53,414 nucleotides of DNA, taken from contig CALEFQ010000014.1 in the NCBI GenBank assembly GCA_937877125.1, forward strand, positions 1-53,414, given 5' to 3'. Under the pieces are notes generated by a model. That model worked only from the letters and a program-made list of their open reading frames with translations. It made no database searches and had not been told where the DNA came from. Positions 40,059-48,640 of this stretch are shown one piece after another; position 1 is the stretch's first letter; the number at the start of each line of letters is the position of its first letter. A program made the position numbers and the translations under genes. Source of the DNA: an uncultured bacterium (GTDB lineage: Bacteria; Patescibacteriota; CALEFQ01).

Positions 40059-41504
40059 ATGTCCTCCGTTAAGCGCAAAATTGCCATTTCCACGGCCTTC
40101 CAATTTGCCGGTAAAATCATCTCGACCCTGCTGGGCCTGGTTTCCATCGCGATGATCACCCGCCATTTGGGAGTGGAAAGCTACGGCCAGTACGCTACCG
40201 CGATTACTTTCGTCGGAATTTTTTCAATTATTGCCGACATGGGCCTGTATATCTACGTGGTTAGGGAAATTTCCAAAAAAACGGAGGAATCGGAATACAT
40301 CGTCAGCAATGTCTTTACTTTCCGGATCGTCAGCGCTGTTGTTCTCCTGGCTTTGGCGCCGCTCCTTTCACTTTTCTTCCCTTATGGCTCAACGGTCCAA
40401 CAGGCGATCTTAATTTCTACCCTATCTTTCTTTTTCATTTCGTTAAATCAGGTTCTGATCGGGGTTTTTCAGCGAGATTTCAATACAAAAATGGTGGCGG
40501 TCGGGGAAATTGTCGGACGAGTGGTTTTGATCGCCGCCTTGGCCGTCGTAATGGCTCTTAATTGGGGTTTGGCGGCAGTTATCTGGGCCTTAGTCGCCAG
40601 TAGTGCGGCTAATTTTTTCCTGGTTTTCTTCTCGGCGCGGCGCCGGATGAAAATCCGCCTGCGTTTCGACCTGAAATTTTGGCGAGAGATTTTGAAGGTT
40701 ACTTGGCCGATCGCCATTTCCGTCGTGCTCAACGCCGTTTATTTTAAACTCGACACTATTTTTTTGTCGGTGATGAAATCGGAATACGAAGTCGGTTTGT
40801 ACGGCGAGGCGTATAAGATTTTGGAAGTGCTAATCGCTTTCCCGGCCATGTTTGCCGGTTTACTGATGCCTTTGCTTAGCCAGAGCGCGTTTGTCGACTG
40901 GCCTAAATTCAAAAGCGTCATCAGTAAGGGATTTGATTTTTTGGTAATGGCGGCGTTGCCGATCGTGATCGGGGGCTGGGTTTTGGCTCAGCCGATCGTG
41001 GTTTTTATCGGCGGGCCGGAATTTGCCGAGGCCGCTCCTATTTTACGGATTCTGGTGATCGCCACCGCCATGATTTTCATCGGTAATCTCTTTGCCAATG
41101 CCGTGGTCGCGGTCAATAAGCAAAAACAAATGGTCTGGATGTATTTATTGACTTCGGTGGCGGCGGTAATTCTTTATTATGTGACCATCCCAATTTTTTC
41201 ATATTTCGGCGCCGCCTGGTCAACCGTGGCCACCGAAGCCCTGATGGCGGTTTTGGCTTTCTTTATGGTTTGGAAAACTTCGCGTTCGGCGCCGTCGTTG
41301 CGGAATCTGGGTAAAGCGGTTTTAGCGGCGGCAGTGATGGCGGGCATTTTGGTGGTCGGGGCCAGTTGGTGGCAATGGAATTTGTCCTGGTGGAAAATGC
41401 TAGTCTTGTTAATCACGGGTCTGGCTGGTTACGCCGCTATTTTGCTTGGCACTGGCGCGATCAACAAGAAAGATATAAACGAAGTACTTAAAAAGCCGGC
41501 GTGA
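40059..41504 (+). CDS. Polysaccharide flippase (MOP superfamily, Wzx-like)
   Basis: This 481-aa protein has about 12-14 membrane helices. Typical blocks are KIISTLLGLVSIAMITRHLG, SYGQYATAITFVGIFSIIADMG and LGAVYF-type loop KLDTIFLSVMKSEYEVGLYGEA. It moves lipid-linked glycan units across the membrane. It is first in the surface-glycan cluster; its promoter is near-leaderless. Confidence 0.92.
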   Translation: MSSVKRKIAISTAFQFAGKIISTLLGLVSIAMITRHLGVESYGQYATAITFVGIFSIIADMGLYIYVVREISKKTEESEYIVSNVFTFRIVSAVVLLALAPLLSLFFPYGSTVQQAILISTLSFFFISLNQVLIGVFQRDFNTKMVAVGEIVGRVVLIAALAVVMALNWGLAAVIWALVASSAANFFLVFFSARRRMKIRLRFDLKFWREILKVTWPIAISVVLNAVYFKLDTIFLSVMKSEYEVGLYGEAYKILEVLIAFPAMFAGLLMPLLSQSAFVDWPKFKSVISKGFDFLVMAALPIVIGGWVLAQPIVVFIGGPEFAEAAPILRILVIATAMIFIGNLFANAVVAVNKQKQMVWMYLLTSVAAVILYYVTIPIFSYFGAAWSTVATEALMAVLAFFMVWKTSRSAPSLRNLGKAVLAAAVMAGILVVGASWWQWNLSWWKMLVLLITGLAGYAAILLGTGAINKKDINEVLKKPA

Positions 41505-41553
41505 TAATCTTAATTATCGGTCCCGGGATTAATAATAATATTAAATATTATTC

Positions 41554-42678
41554 ATGAATATTCTCATCATCAAAAATCCGATTCATTCCCAGCCGCACGG
41601 CGGCGGGGAGAGGCATACCATGCAGGTCGCCAACCATTGGCGCCAGGCCGGCCATAAAATTTATTTTACCACTACCTGCCCGTATCTCGGTGACTGGGCG
41701 CGGCGCGACGGTTTTGAGGTAGAAGACATTAGCTGGGCCGGCCAGGAAGCGGTGACGGAAAAAGCCCTAGCTAAATTTACCGTGACTTGGCCGCTGTTGC
41801 GACGGCGCTGGAAAAAATATTTGACGCAAAAGAAGAAAGAGTGGCAAATCGATTGTCTTTATATTTATTCCTGGAACGAGAAGTTTTTATTGGGCGCAAT
41901 CGCCCGGGCCCTCGGAATGAAACTTATTTTCGTCGAGCACCGGCTGTTGGAAAAATTCATAAAGCTCAATCCGTTTCGGTCTTGGTATGCCCGCAATGCC
42001 CGGGACGGCGTAGTCGTGGCCGTGTCCGAAGCGGTCAAGCGCGGCGCCCTAGAAGTGGGCGTGCCCGCGGCCAATATCAAAGTGATTTATAACGGGATTG
42101 ATCTCAGGGAGTTTCACGGCTTTCGTCCCGTCCCCCATCCGAATCTTCGTCTCGGCACAATTAGCCGGCTTTCTAGCGATAAAGGTCTCGAGAGCTTGAT
42201 TGCGGCGAGCGCGCCGATCGCCAAAACGCACGAAGATCTAGAAGTGGATATCGTGGGGGCGGGACCGGATGAAAAGCAATTGCGACAGAAAGTAATTGAA
42301 TTAGGGCTAAAAGAAACGGTAAGGTTTATCGGCAGTTTACCGAGAGAAGAGGTGGTGAAATTCTTGGGGACACTAGATATTTTCACTCTAACTCCGACAC
42401 ACGGCGAATCCTTTGGCCTAGTTTTGGCGGAAGCGGGCGCGGCCGGCTTGCCTTGCGTGGTCACCGATGTCGGGGGTGTGGCCGAAGTAGTCAAAAACGG
42501 TGAAACTGGAATTGTCGTGCCCCCGGGGAACCTGGCGGCGCTGACCGTGGCGCTGAAAAAACTTCTTGATAATCCAGCTTGGCGCGAGCGGCTCGGACAA
42601 GCGGCGCGCCGGCGCGTGGAAAAAATGTTTACTTTAGAGCGGATGCTTAGTGATTTTGATAAAATTCTAACCCCATGA
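41554..42678 (+). CDS. GT4-family glycosyltransferase
   Basis: This 374-aa GT-B enzyme starts MNILIIKNPIHSQPHGGGERH and has VIYNGIDLREF, LGTISRLSSDKGLESLI and THGESFGLVLAEAGAAGLPC (E-x7-E). It adds a sugar to the growing glycan. It overlaps the next gene by 4 bp. The flippase gene upstream ends 49 bp before it. Confidence 0.93.
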   Translation: MNILIIKNPIHSQPHGGGERHTMQVANHWRQAGHKIYFTTTCPYLGDWARRDGFEVEDISWAGQEAVTEKALAKFTVTWPLLRRRWKKYLTQKKKEWQIDCLYIYSWNEKFLLGAIARALGMKLIFVEHRLLEKFIKLNPFRSWYARNARDGVVVAVSEAVKRGALEVGVPAANIKVIYNGIDLREFHGFRPVPHPNLRLGTISRLSSDKGLESLIAASAPIAKTHEDLEVDIVGAGPDEKQLRQKVIELGLKETVRFIGSLPREEVVKFLGTLDIFTLTPTHGESFGLVLAEAGAAGLPCVVTDVGGVAEVVKNGETGIVVPPGNLAALTVALKKLLDNPAWRERLGQAARRRVEKMFTLERMLSDFDKILTP

Positions 42679-43781
42679 CGATCGGCATCGATATTCGAGC
42701 GCTGGCGGGACAGCGAGCTGGCAAAGGCTGGTCGGTTTATCATATTCTAAAAAACCTGACTCTTTTGCCGGAAGCGGCAGAGCACCGATTTATTTTATAC
42801 GCTAAAGAAAAACCGGTTTTTGATTTTTCCTTGCCCGATAATTTTGTTATCCGGATCAAAAATCAGCCCAATCTTCTGTGGCACTGGGCGGTGGCCAACG
42901 AATTGAATTTTTCCGCCAAAATAGACATTTATCTCTCTCCGGTTTCTTTCATCGTTCCGGCTTTGGTGCCGAAAAAATGCGTGGTGATCGTCAACGACCT
43001 GGTGGCGAAACTTTTTCCCGCCGGCCACGACCGAAAAGCCACGCTCGTGGAAAACCTAACGCTTCGGCCGGCTTTGCGAAATAGCCGAGCCGTCATCGCT
43101 ATTTCCGAAAGCACCAAGCGGGATCTGGAAAAATATTATCCTTTCGCGCGCGGCAAAATTACCGTCGCGCCCTTGGCGGCCAGCGGTCCGGCTAAGATGG
43201 CCACCGAAGCGGAAAAGCGCGCGGTGCTTGAAAAATATCGTCTGCCTAAAAAATTTTTGTTTTTTGTCGGGACACTAGAGCCGCGCAAAAATATTGTAAG
43301 GATAGTCAAAGCTTATGATCAGGTTAAAGACAAGCTTGGTGCCGATTTTGTTTTGGCCGGGAAAAAGGGCTGGCAGTGGGAAGAAATTTTTGACACTATC
43401 AAGCGTTTGGGATTGGACAAGCGCGTCCATTACTTGCGTTACATAAGCAATCTTGATTTGCCGTTGTTGTATCAGTCGGCTTCCCTGCTGGTTTTTCCCT
43501 CGCTTTATGAAGGCTTTGGTTTGCCGGTTCTGGAAGCGATGGCGGCCGGCTGTCCCGTGGTGACCAGCCGAGTTTCATCTTTGCCGGAAGTCGCCGGGCA
43601 AGCGGCGGTATTAGTTGATCCCAACCGGACGGAAGATATTGTCCGGGGAATATCGGAAGCCTGGCAAAGAAGGAAAGAACTGGCGGAAGCGGGCAAAATT
43701 CAGGCCGGAAAATTTTCTTGGGAGAAGACCGCCGGGCGGATTTTAGAAATACTGTCTGAAAAAAAAGAGGCGACATCATAG
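42675..43781 (+). CDS. GT4-family glycosyltransferase
   Basis: This 368-aa GT-B enzyme starts [20 protein letters not shown], has [21 protein letters not shown] and the donor motif [20 protein letters not shown]. Its 5' end overlaps the previous GT by 4 bp. The terminator of the small leftward gene overlaps its stop codon (43769-43791). Confidence 0.93.
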   Translation: MTIGIDIRALAGQRAGKGWSVYHILKNLTLLPEAAEHRFILYAKEKPVFDFSLPDNFVIRIKNQPNLLWHWAVANELNFSAKIDIYLSPVSFIVPALVPKKCVVIVNDLVAKLFPAGHDRKATLVENLTLRPALRNSRAVIAISESTKRDLEKYYPFARGKITVAPLAASGPAKMATEAEKRAVLEKYRLPKKFLFFVGTLEPRKNIVRIVKAYDQVKDKLGADFVLAGKKGWQWEEIFDTIKRLGLDKRVHYLRYISNLDLPLLYQSASLLVFPSLYEGFGLPVLEAMAAGCPVVTSRVSSLPEVAGQAAVLVDPNRTEDIVRGISEAWQRRKELAEAGKIQAGKFSWEKTAGRILEILSEKKEATS

Positions 43782-43791
43782 AGATGTCGCC
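43769..43791 (-). terminator. Terminator of the 81-aa gene, overlapping a GT stop codon
   Basis: GGCGACATC/GATGTCGCC stem, followed on the minus strand by a U-rich tract (plus-strand A8 at 43759-43766). It overlaps the 3' end of the rightward GT4 gene. Confidence 0.83.
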
Positions 43792-43809
43792 CGAGAGAGG
43801 TTGATTCGA

Positions 43810-44055
43810 TCAAATTTTTTCCCAGCCGTCGGCCGCCGCCATTTCTGTTATTTTGGTGACCAGTGCGACCAGGCCGAGGCCTGAGTTTTCCTGACGAGTA
43901 ATCAGCTGATGGGCGCGCCGGGCGCAATTTGATCCAGCTCGCTGAGCGGTGCTATCCAGGTATCGCGCTAGGCCGTCTCGTCCGCCTGCCTCGGCAATCC
44001 TGATAATTTCCGGCATCAACCAGTCCCATTGAGTTTTTGCGACCACATTCGTCAT
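43810..44055 (-). CDS. Orphan protein, 81 aa, strong SD, inserted in the glycan cluster
   Basis: I start this at ATG 44055 (MTNVVAKTQWDWLMPEI) because AAAGGAGG (44061-44068) is 5 nt before it. The protein is mainly helical with Arg-rich, Gly-rich middle (EAGGRDGLARYLD); no family recognised. It faces against the glycan genes. It has its own promoter, TTGCCA-N17-TAAGAT (44082-44110), which overlaps the start of the O-antigen-ligase gene, and its own terminator overlapping the GT stop. It looks like a compact inserted cassette. Confidence 0.75.
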   Translation of the reverse strand: MTNVVAKTQWDWLMPEIIRIAEAGGRDGLARYLDSTAQRAGSNCARRAHQLITRQENSGLGLVALVTKITEMAAADGWEKI

Positions 44056-44081
44056 CGGCACCTCCTTTCGCAAAACACATC

Positions 44082-44110
44082 ATCTTAACGAAACCAGATG
44101 AACTTGGCAA
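44082..44110 (-). promoter_or_regulatory. Promoter of the 81-aa gene
   Basis: Minus-strand TTGCCA (44105-44110), 17-bp spacer, TAAGAT (44082-44087). It overlaps the start codon of the ligase gene at 44098. Confidence 0.7.
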
Positions 44111-45603
44111 CTAAAAAAAGGAAATTCTCAATTTGGTGGTTCTCCTTGGCCGCCGCGACGGTTTTGACCGGGGCTTTTTTGAGCGCTTATTTTTCCTGGC
44201 TGGCTATCCCGATAATGATCGGCTTAGTCCTGTTTATTGCCTGTTTGGTGTTAATCCTGGACCAGCCCTGGCTAGGGGTTTTGTTGACGGCTTTCTTTTT
44301 GCCTTTTGAAAAAATCGGCGGGATTGATCTTATCGGCCAAAATACTCTGAAAATCAACCAGCTGTTTGCCACGGCCACGATTGTTGCCTGGATATTGTGC
44401 TATTTGATTATTGTGAAAAAAGCTCCGACTAAAACCCCGCTGACCTGGCCGATACTCGCCTATTTGGCGGTGGCGGCTATCTCTTTGTTAAACGCTGTTA
44501 ATTTAGAGCGCGGGATTATGATCTGGCTGTTCACTTGTTTTGTCATGGTCTTCGCCTTGACCATCCCCCAGGTAGTTACAACCGCGTCGCAGGTGCGAAA
44601 AGTTGTTTTGGCTTTATTGATTTCAGCCGGTCTGGTGGCGCTGTTTGGCTTGTATCAATTTGCCGGCGACGTTGTCGGCCTCCCGGCCGCTTTGACCGGA
44701 CTCCGTAAGCAATATACCGACATGGTTTTTGGCTTTCCGCGGATTCATTCGACTGCCCTGGAACCTCTCTATTTCGCTAATTACTTACTGATCCCGATCG
44801 CGGTCGGTTTCATGGTTTGGATTTCCGCCCGGGGCGGCGATAATAAAAAAATTCAGTTTAAAAAATTTCAGATTTCACCTCGGCTCACTCTACTGGCTAT
44901 TTTAGTGGTTTCGGTTTTGGCGTTGATTCTGACCTTGTCGCGCGGCGGATTTTTAGGCTTGGCGGCGGCCGGGGCGGTTTTAATTGGACTAAGTTGGCGG
45001 CGCTTATTCCAATGGAAAAATTTTCTGCCGCTGCTCTTGATCGGGTCAATCGCGGCTTTGGCGGTCATAAGTTTTCTTAATTTTTCCGGCAAATTATCAC
45101 TGGATGTTTTTTGGGAGCAGGCGACCGAATACCAAAAAGGTGCCAGTATTGAAGAGCGGTTTGATTCCTATGCCGAGGCGGAGAAATTGTGGGCCAAAAA
45201 TATATATTTCGGGATCGGCCTCGGCAATTTCGGGCCACGGGTGGCGCCCGCGCCGAACCTGATACCAGAAGAAGGTTGGGCGATCGTTAATAATGAAACT
45301 CTGGAGATTTTGGCGGAAACGGGTATCGGCGGCTTGGCGGCGATTGCCGGTTTGTTTATTTTAGTTATTTGGCGTGCGGTGGCCGGACTCTTTCGCGTCC
45401 GATATCTCGCCGATGAAAAACTTCGAGTTTATTTGTTCGCGGTTTTGGGCGGCTTATTGGCCGCCTTAATCGGAATTCTGGTGCAATACCAGACTTTTTC
45501 CACCCTCTATATTCTCCATGTTTGGTTTGTCGTCGGGATGATCGAGGCGGTCCGGGCCGTGATTGATCGTCAGCAAATAAAGATTAACAATAAAATTAAA
45601 TAG
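44098..45603 (+). CDS. O-antigen ligase/polymerase-like membrane protein
   Basis: This 501-aa protein has about 10-12 membrane helices. A large external loop contains YQKGASIEERFDSYAEAEKLW and IYFGIGLGNFGPRV, the pattern of Wzy_C/WaaL-type ligases. It joins or polymerises glycan units at the outer face. It follows the inserted 81-aa gene and precedes the GT39 gene by 8 bp. Confidence 0.88.
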   Translation: MNLATKKRKFSIWWFSLAAATVLTGAFLSAYFSWLAIPIMIGLVLFIACLVLILDQPWLGVLLTAFFLPFEKIGGIDLIGQNTLKINQLFATATIVAWILCYLIIVKKAPTKTPLTWPILAYLAVAAISLLNAVNLERGIMIWLFTCFVMVFALTIPQVVTTASQVRKVVLALLISAGLVALFGLYQFAGDVVGLPAALTGLRKQYTDMVFGFPRIHSTALEPLYFANYLLIPIAVGFMVWISARGGDNKKIQFKKFQISPRLTLLAILVVSVLALILTLSRGGFLGLAAAGAVLIGLSWRRLFQWKNFLPLLLIGSIAALAVISFLNFSGKLSLDVFWEQATEYQKGASIEERFDSYAEAEKLWAKNIYFGIGLGNFGPRVAPAPNLIPEEGWAIVNNETLEILAETGIGGLAAIAGLFILVIWRAVAGLFRVRYLADEKLRVYLFAVLGGLLAALIGILVQYQTFSTLYILHVWFVVGMIEAVRAVIDRQQIKINNKIK

Positions 45604-45611
45604 CCCTAAAA

Positions 45612-47075
45612 ATGGAAATACGCCGCTCCATGTTGGTCATTATTGCCTTGTGCTTGATTCTAACTGCCGGGGCGGCTTTGCGTTTATACCAGCTGCCGGA
45701 GCTTCTTCATTTCGCCGATGATGAAGGACGGGACATGATGATCGCGGAAAAAATCTCTTCCGGCGAGGACTGGCCCGCTTTGGGCCCGTCGTCGAGCACC
45801 CGTAATTTTTACCTCGGTCCGATCTTTTATTACGCCATGGGGGCCACTCTGAAGGCCTGGGATCATCCGGCGGCGCCGGCAGTTATGGTGGCGCTAATTA
45901 GCGTAGCGACCGGCTATTTGTTGTATCGCCTCGGCAAAGAAATGTTTTCTGTTTCGGCGGGGCTGATAATGGCGGCGTTGTGGTCGTTTTCTTATATGGC
46001 GATTATTCAGGCGCGTTGGGCCTGGCACCCTAATGTCTTGCCATTTTTTGTCACGGTTTTGATCTGGTGCTTGTTCCATCTGCACCGGCCGAAAAACAAC
46101 GGCTGGCACGGTGATAATTGGTATATCCTAGGATTGTTTGCCAGCACCACGGTGGCGGTCCAGCTCCACGCCACGGCTTTTCTCCTGGTGCCGGCGATAG
46201 TTATCTATTGGATTTTTTTCCCGCCGAAAATAAGAAACCCCTGGGCTTGGAGCGCCGGGCTGGGTCTGGCCTTGTTTTTATGCGCCCCGGTTTTAGCATA
46301 TGAATTGAAGAACAATTGGGCGAACATTGGCGGGGCGATCAGCCAATTAAAGCAGGGCGAGCCGTACCCGGTGGACAATCGCTTCCTCTATGTCGCCAAA
46401 AGCTTGATGGCTTCAGTTACGGAATTATTCGGGACAATTAAATATTTTGGCCTGATTTCTATTTTAGCTGTCGGTCCAGTCCTAGGGGTTTTTATCTGGA
46501 ACCTGATTAAAAAAACTATCCCAAATTTCTGGCCGATTAAATGGTTTATCCTGATTTGGCTGATAATCGCCGGCGGCTTCTATCTTCTTTTCAGTGGGCA
46601 GTTATTCCCCCATTATTTTATTTTTTTATTTCCGGCAATTTATCTCCTGATTGGTCTTTTTTGGGAAACGCTAAAAAAATTACTCTGGCTTCGCTATCTT
46701 TTGATTGCCAGCTTGGTGGCGATTAGCTATGCTGGAATTGCTACTTCTGTCGGATTTTTAAATTCCTTGCAAAACGGGACGGCCAAGGGATCTTACGGGG
46801 TGCCGCTAAAGGACGAGCAGGCGGCAGTAGCCGCCGTCAAAGATACCGGAGTGAATCGGGTCGAGCTAAACACCCGCGCGCTTGATTCCTACGACCGGGC
46901 CTATCAATACCTTTTGGAAAAATCAGGGATCGAAATTGATACCCAGGCGACCACTAAAATTGTTCTCTATCGCTTGAGCGAAACGACTGACTTGGCCGAC
47001 CTGGAAAAATCCTTTGAATCATTTGAGCATAGAAGTTTCGGCACCGTCGGTTTATTAATTGGCACAAGAAAATGA
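45612..47075 (+). CDS. GT39-like (PMT/ArnT family) membrane glycosyltransferase
   Basis: This 487-aa protein has about 10-11 helices and the family N-loop motif LPELLHFADDEGRDMMIAEK, with acidic residues expected for catalysis, plus a second external loop NFYLGPIFYY. Such enzymes use polyprenyl-linked sugars to glycosylate proteins or glycans. It overlaps the next ligase-like gene by 4 bp. Confidence 0.85.
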   Translation: MEIRRSMLVIIALCLILTAGAALRLYQLPELLHFADDEGRDMMIAEKISSGEDWPALGPSSSTRNFYLGPIFYYAMGATLKAWDHPAAPAVMVALISVATGYLLYRLGKEMFSVSAGLIMAALWSFSYMAIIQARWAWHPNVLPFFVTVLIWCLFHLHRPKNNGWHGDNWYILGLFASTTVAVQLHATAFLLVPAIVIYWIFFPPKIRNPWAWSAGLGLALFLCAPVLAYELKNNWANIGGAISQLKQGEPYPVDNRFLYVAKSLMASVTELFGTIKYFGLISILAVGPVLGVFIWNLIKKTIPNFWPIKWFILIWLIIAGGFYLLFSGQLFPHYFIFLFPAIYLLIGLFWETLKKLLWLRYLLIASLVAISYAGIATSVGFLNSLQNGTAKGSYGVPLKDEQAAVAAVKDTGVNRVELNTRALDSYDRAYQYLLEKSGIEIDTQATTKIVLYRLSETTDLADLEKSFESFEHRSFGTVGLLIGTRK

Positions 47076-48376
47076 TCGATATTTTAGTAATCAGCTTGGT
47101 GGTTGCCGCCGTGGTCTCGCTGGCGATGTGGCGCCTGGATTGGGCCTTGGGCCTGGTCGTTCTCTTGTTGCCTTTTTATACGGTTCGTTTTGCTTTGGGC
47201 GGCCTGCCTTTCACTTTGCTGGAAATTTCCCTGGTCGCGCTGGCGGTGGTGTTTTTTTGGCGGCGGCGCCTATACCGGCTAAGCTTTTTGAAACGAGCCC
47301 TGGATCGCGTCCCTTTTAAAATACCAATAGTTATTTTTTTGGCGGCGGCGTCGCTGGGCGTGATCGTGTCGCCTGATCTTTATGCGGCTCTGGGAGAGTG
47401 GCGCGCCTATTTCATTGAAGCAATAATTTTCTTTTTTATTTTCGTCAATGTGGTCCGGCGAGAGCGTGAGCAAAAAACGATTCTCTGGGCGCTGGGGCTG
47501 GCGGCGTTGGTGGTGTCGCTTTACGCGATCATTCAAAATTACACCGGAATTAATATCCCTGAGCCTTGGTCAGGTGCGGCTGTCCGCCGCGTGACCGCTT
47601 GGTACGGCTATCCGGTGGCCGTGGCCTTGTTTTTGACGCCGTTGTCGGCCTTATTTACGTCATTGTCTTTAATCCGAAAATCGCCGTTGCCGAAAATATT
47701 TTGTTTAGGGGTCGCAGTCGCCAGTTTGGCAGCTGTTTATTTTACCCATTCCCGCGGGGCAATTATCGCCTGGTTGGTCGCTTTATTGGGACTGAGTTTA
47801 GTCCCCGGTCGATGGACAGGTTTGATCGGTAGATTTGGCCGCTGGTGGCGGATCGCGGTGCTAATAGCGGTACTGGCTTGTGTTTTAGTCTTATTTTTGA
47901 TGCCGGGGATCTCGGACCGCTTTGTCAGTGTTTTCACCGGCCAGGACAATTCCACCAATGTTCGGCTGGTCATGTGGCAGGGCGCTTGGCGGCTTATCCA
48001 AGAACATTGGCTTTGGGGCGCTGGTTTAGCGGGTTTCCCAATACTCTATGACCAGTATCGAGAGGCGCGCCACACGGAATTACTCCTCTACCCCCATAAC
48101 CTGGTTTTGAATTTTTGGGTGGAAGTCGGACTGGCCGGACTAATCGCCTTTTTCTGGCTGGTGGTAAATTTTTTTCGAAAAGCTCGAGCCGCAGTCAAGA
48201 TTTCTCATCAGATCGCCCCGGTGGTTTTAGGGGCGGGGGTGGCCATGATAGTTTTGTTGGTCCAAGGCCTGATTGATGTTCCCTATTTCAAAAATGATTT
48301 GTCTTTCCTGTTTTGGATTATCGTCGGATTAGTTACGACCAGCTATGAGATAAACAGAGCTCTGTTGAACAAATGA
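47072..48376 (+). CDS. Second O-antigen ligase-like membrane protein
   Basis: This 434-aa multi-helix protein has the Wzy_C-type loop DNSTNVRLVMWQGAWRLIQE and HWLWGAGLAGFPIL, and ends VPYFKNDLSFLFWIIVG. Two ligase-like genes in one cluster suggest one polymerises and the other attaches the glycan, or that they handle two glycans. It is the last gene of the rightward run before the microgene. Confidence 0.86.
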   Translation: MIDILVISLVVAAVVSLAMWRLDWALGLVVLLLPFYTVRFALGGLPFTLLEISLVALAVVFFWRRRLYRLSFLKRALDRVPFKIPIVIFLAAASLGVIVSPDLYAALGEWRAYFIEAIIFFFIFVNVVRREREQKTILWALGLAALVVSLYAIIQNYTGINIPEPWSGAAVRRVTAWYGYPVAVALFLTPLSALFTSLSLIRKSPLPKIFCLGVAVASLAAVYFTHSRGAIIAWLVALLGLSLVPGRWTGLIGRFGRWWRIAVLIAVLACVLVLFLMPGISDRFVSVFTGQDNSTNVRLVMWQGAWRLIQEHWLWGAGLAGFPILYDQYREARHTELLLYPHNLVLNFWVEVGLAGLIAFFWLVVNFFRKARAAVKISHQIAPVVLGAGVAMIVLLVQGLIDVPYFKNDLSFLFWIIVGLVTTSYEINRALLNK

Positions 48377-48392
48377 GGTGTTCGTCAGCCAT

Positions 48393-48421
48393 TGACCGAC
48401 CGGCCTTAATACGCTATAATG
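48393..48421 (+). promoter_or_regulatory. Promoter of the 37-aa microgene
   Basis: TTGACC at 48393-48398, 17-bp spacer, TATAAT at 48416-48421. Confidence 0.75.
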
Positions 48422-48485
48422 GTATTACCAATTAATAAACGGTCGCAGTAAAAACAAAAATTTCTCCGGGTGACGGAGAATAAAA

Positions 48486-48599
48486 ATGAATAGCAACGTC
48501 TTTGACGATTTTTTCTGGAATTATGGTCAGTATTTTGCCGCTTTCTTCGTAGTTGACGGCGAAATCTACGATATCACAGAAATGCTTCAAGTCAAATAA
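48486..48599 (+). CDS. Microprotein, 37 aa
   Basis: ATG 48486 to TAA 48597-48599 encodes an acidic, aromatic peptide starting MNSNVFDDFFWNYGQYF and ending YDITEMLQVK. A GGAG lies about 7-8 nt upstream and forms part of a TTCTCC/GGAGAA hairpin. It has a consensus-like promoter before it and a strong terminator right after it, so it is a complete tiny transcription unit between two glycan/wall genes. No family recognised. Confidence 0.6.
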   Translation: MNSNVFDDFFWNYGQYFAAFFVVDGEIYDITEMLQVK

Positions 48600-48600
48600 T

Positions 48601-48630
48601 AAAACGGGTGGGGCACGCTGCCCGTTTTTC
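48601..48630 (+). terminator. Terminator of the microgene
   Basis: AAAACGGG/CCCGTTTT arms with an inner GGGCA/TGCCC pairing and a T5 run. Confidence 0.87.
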
Positions 48631-48640
48631 TGATGCCTCA

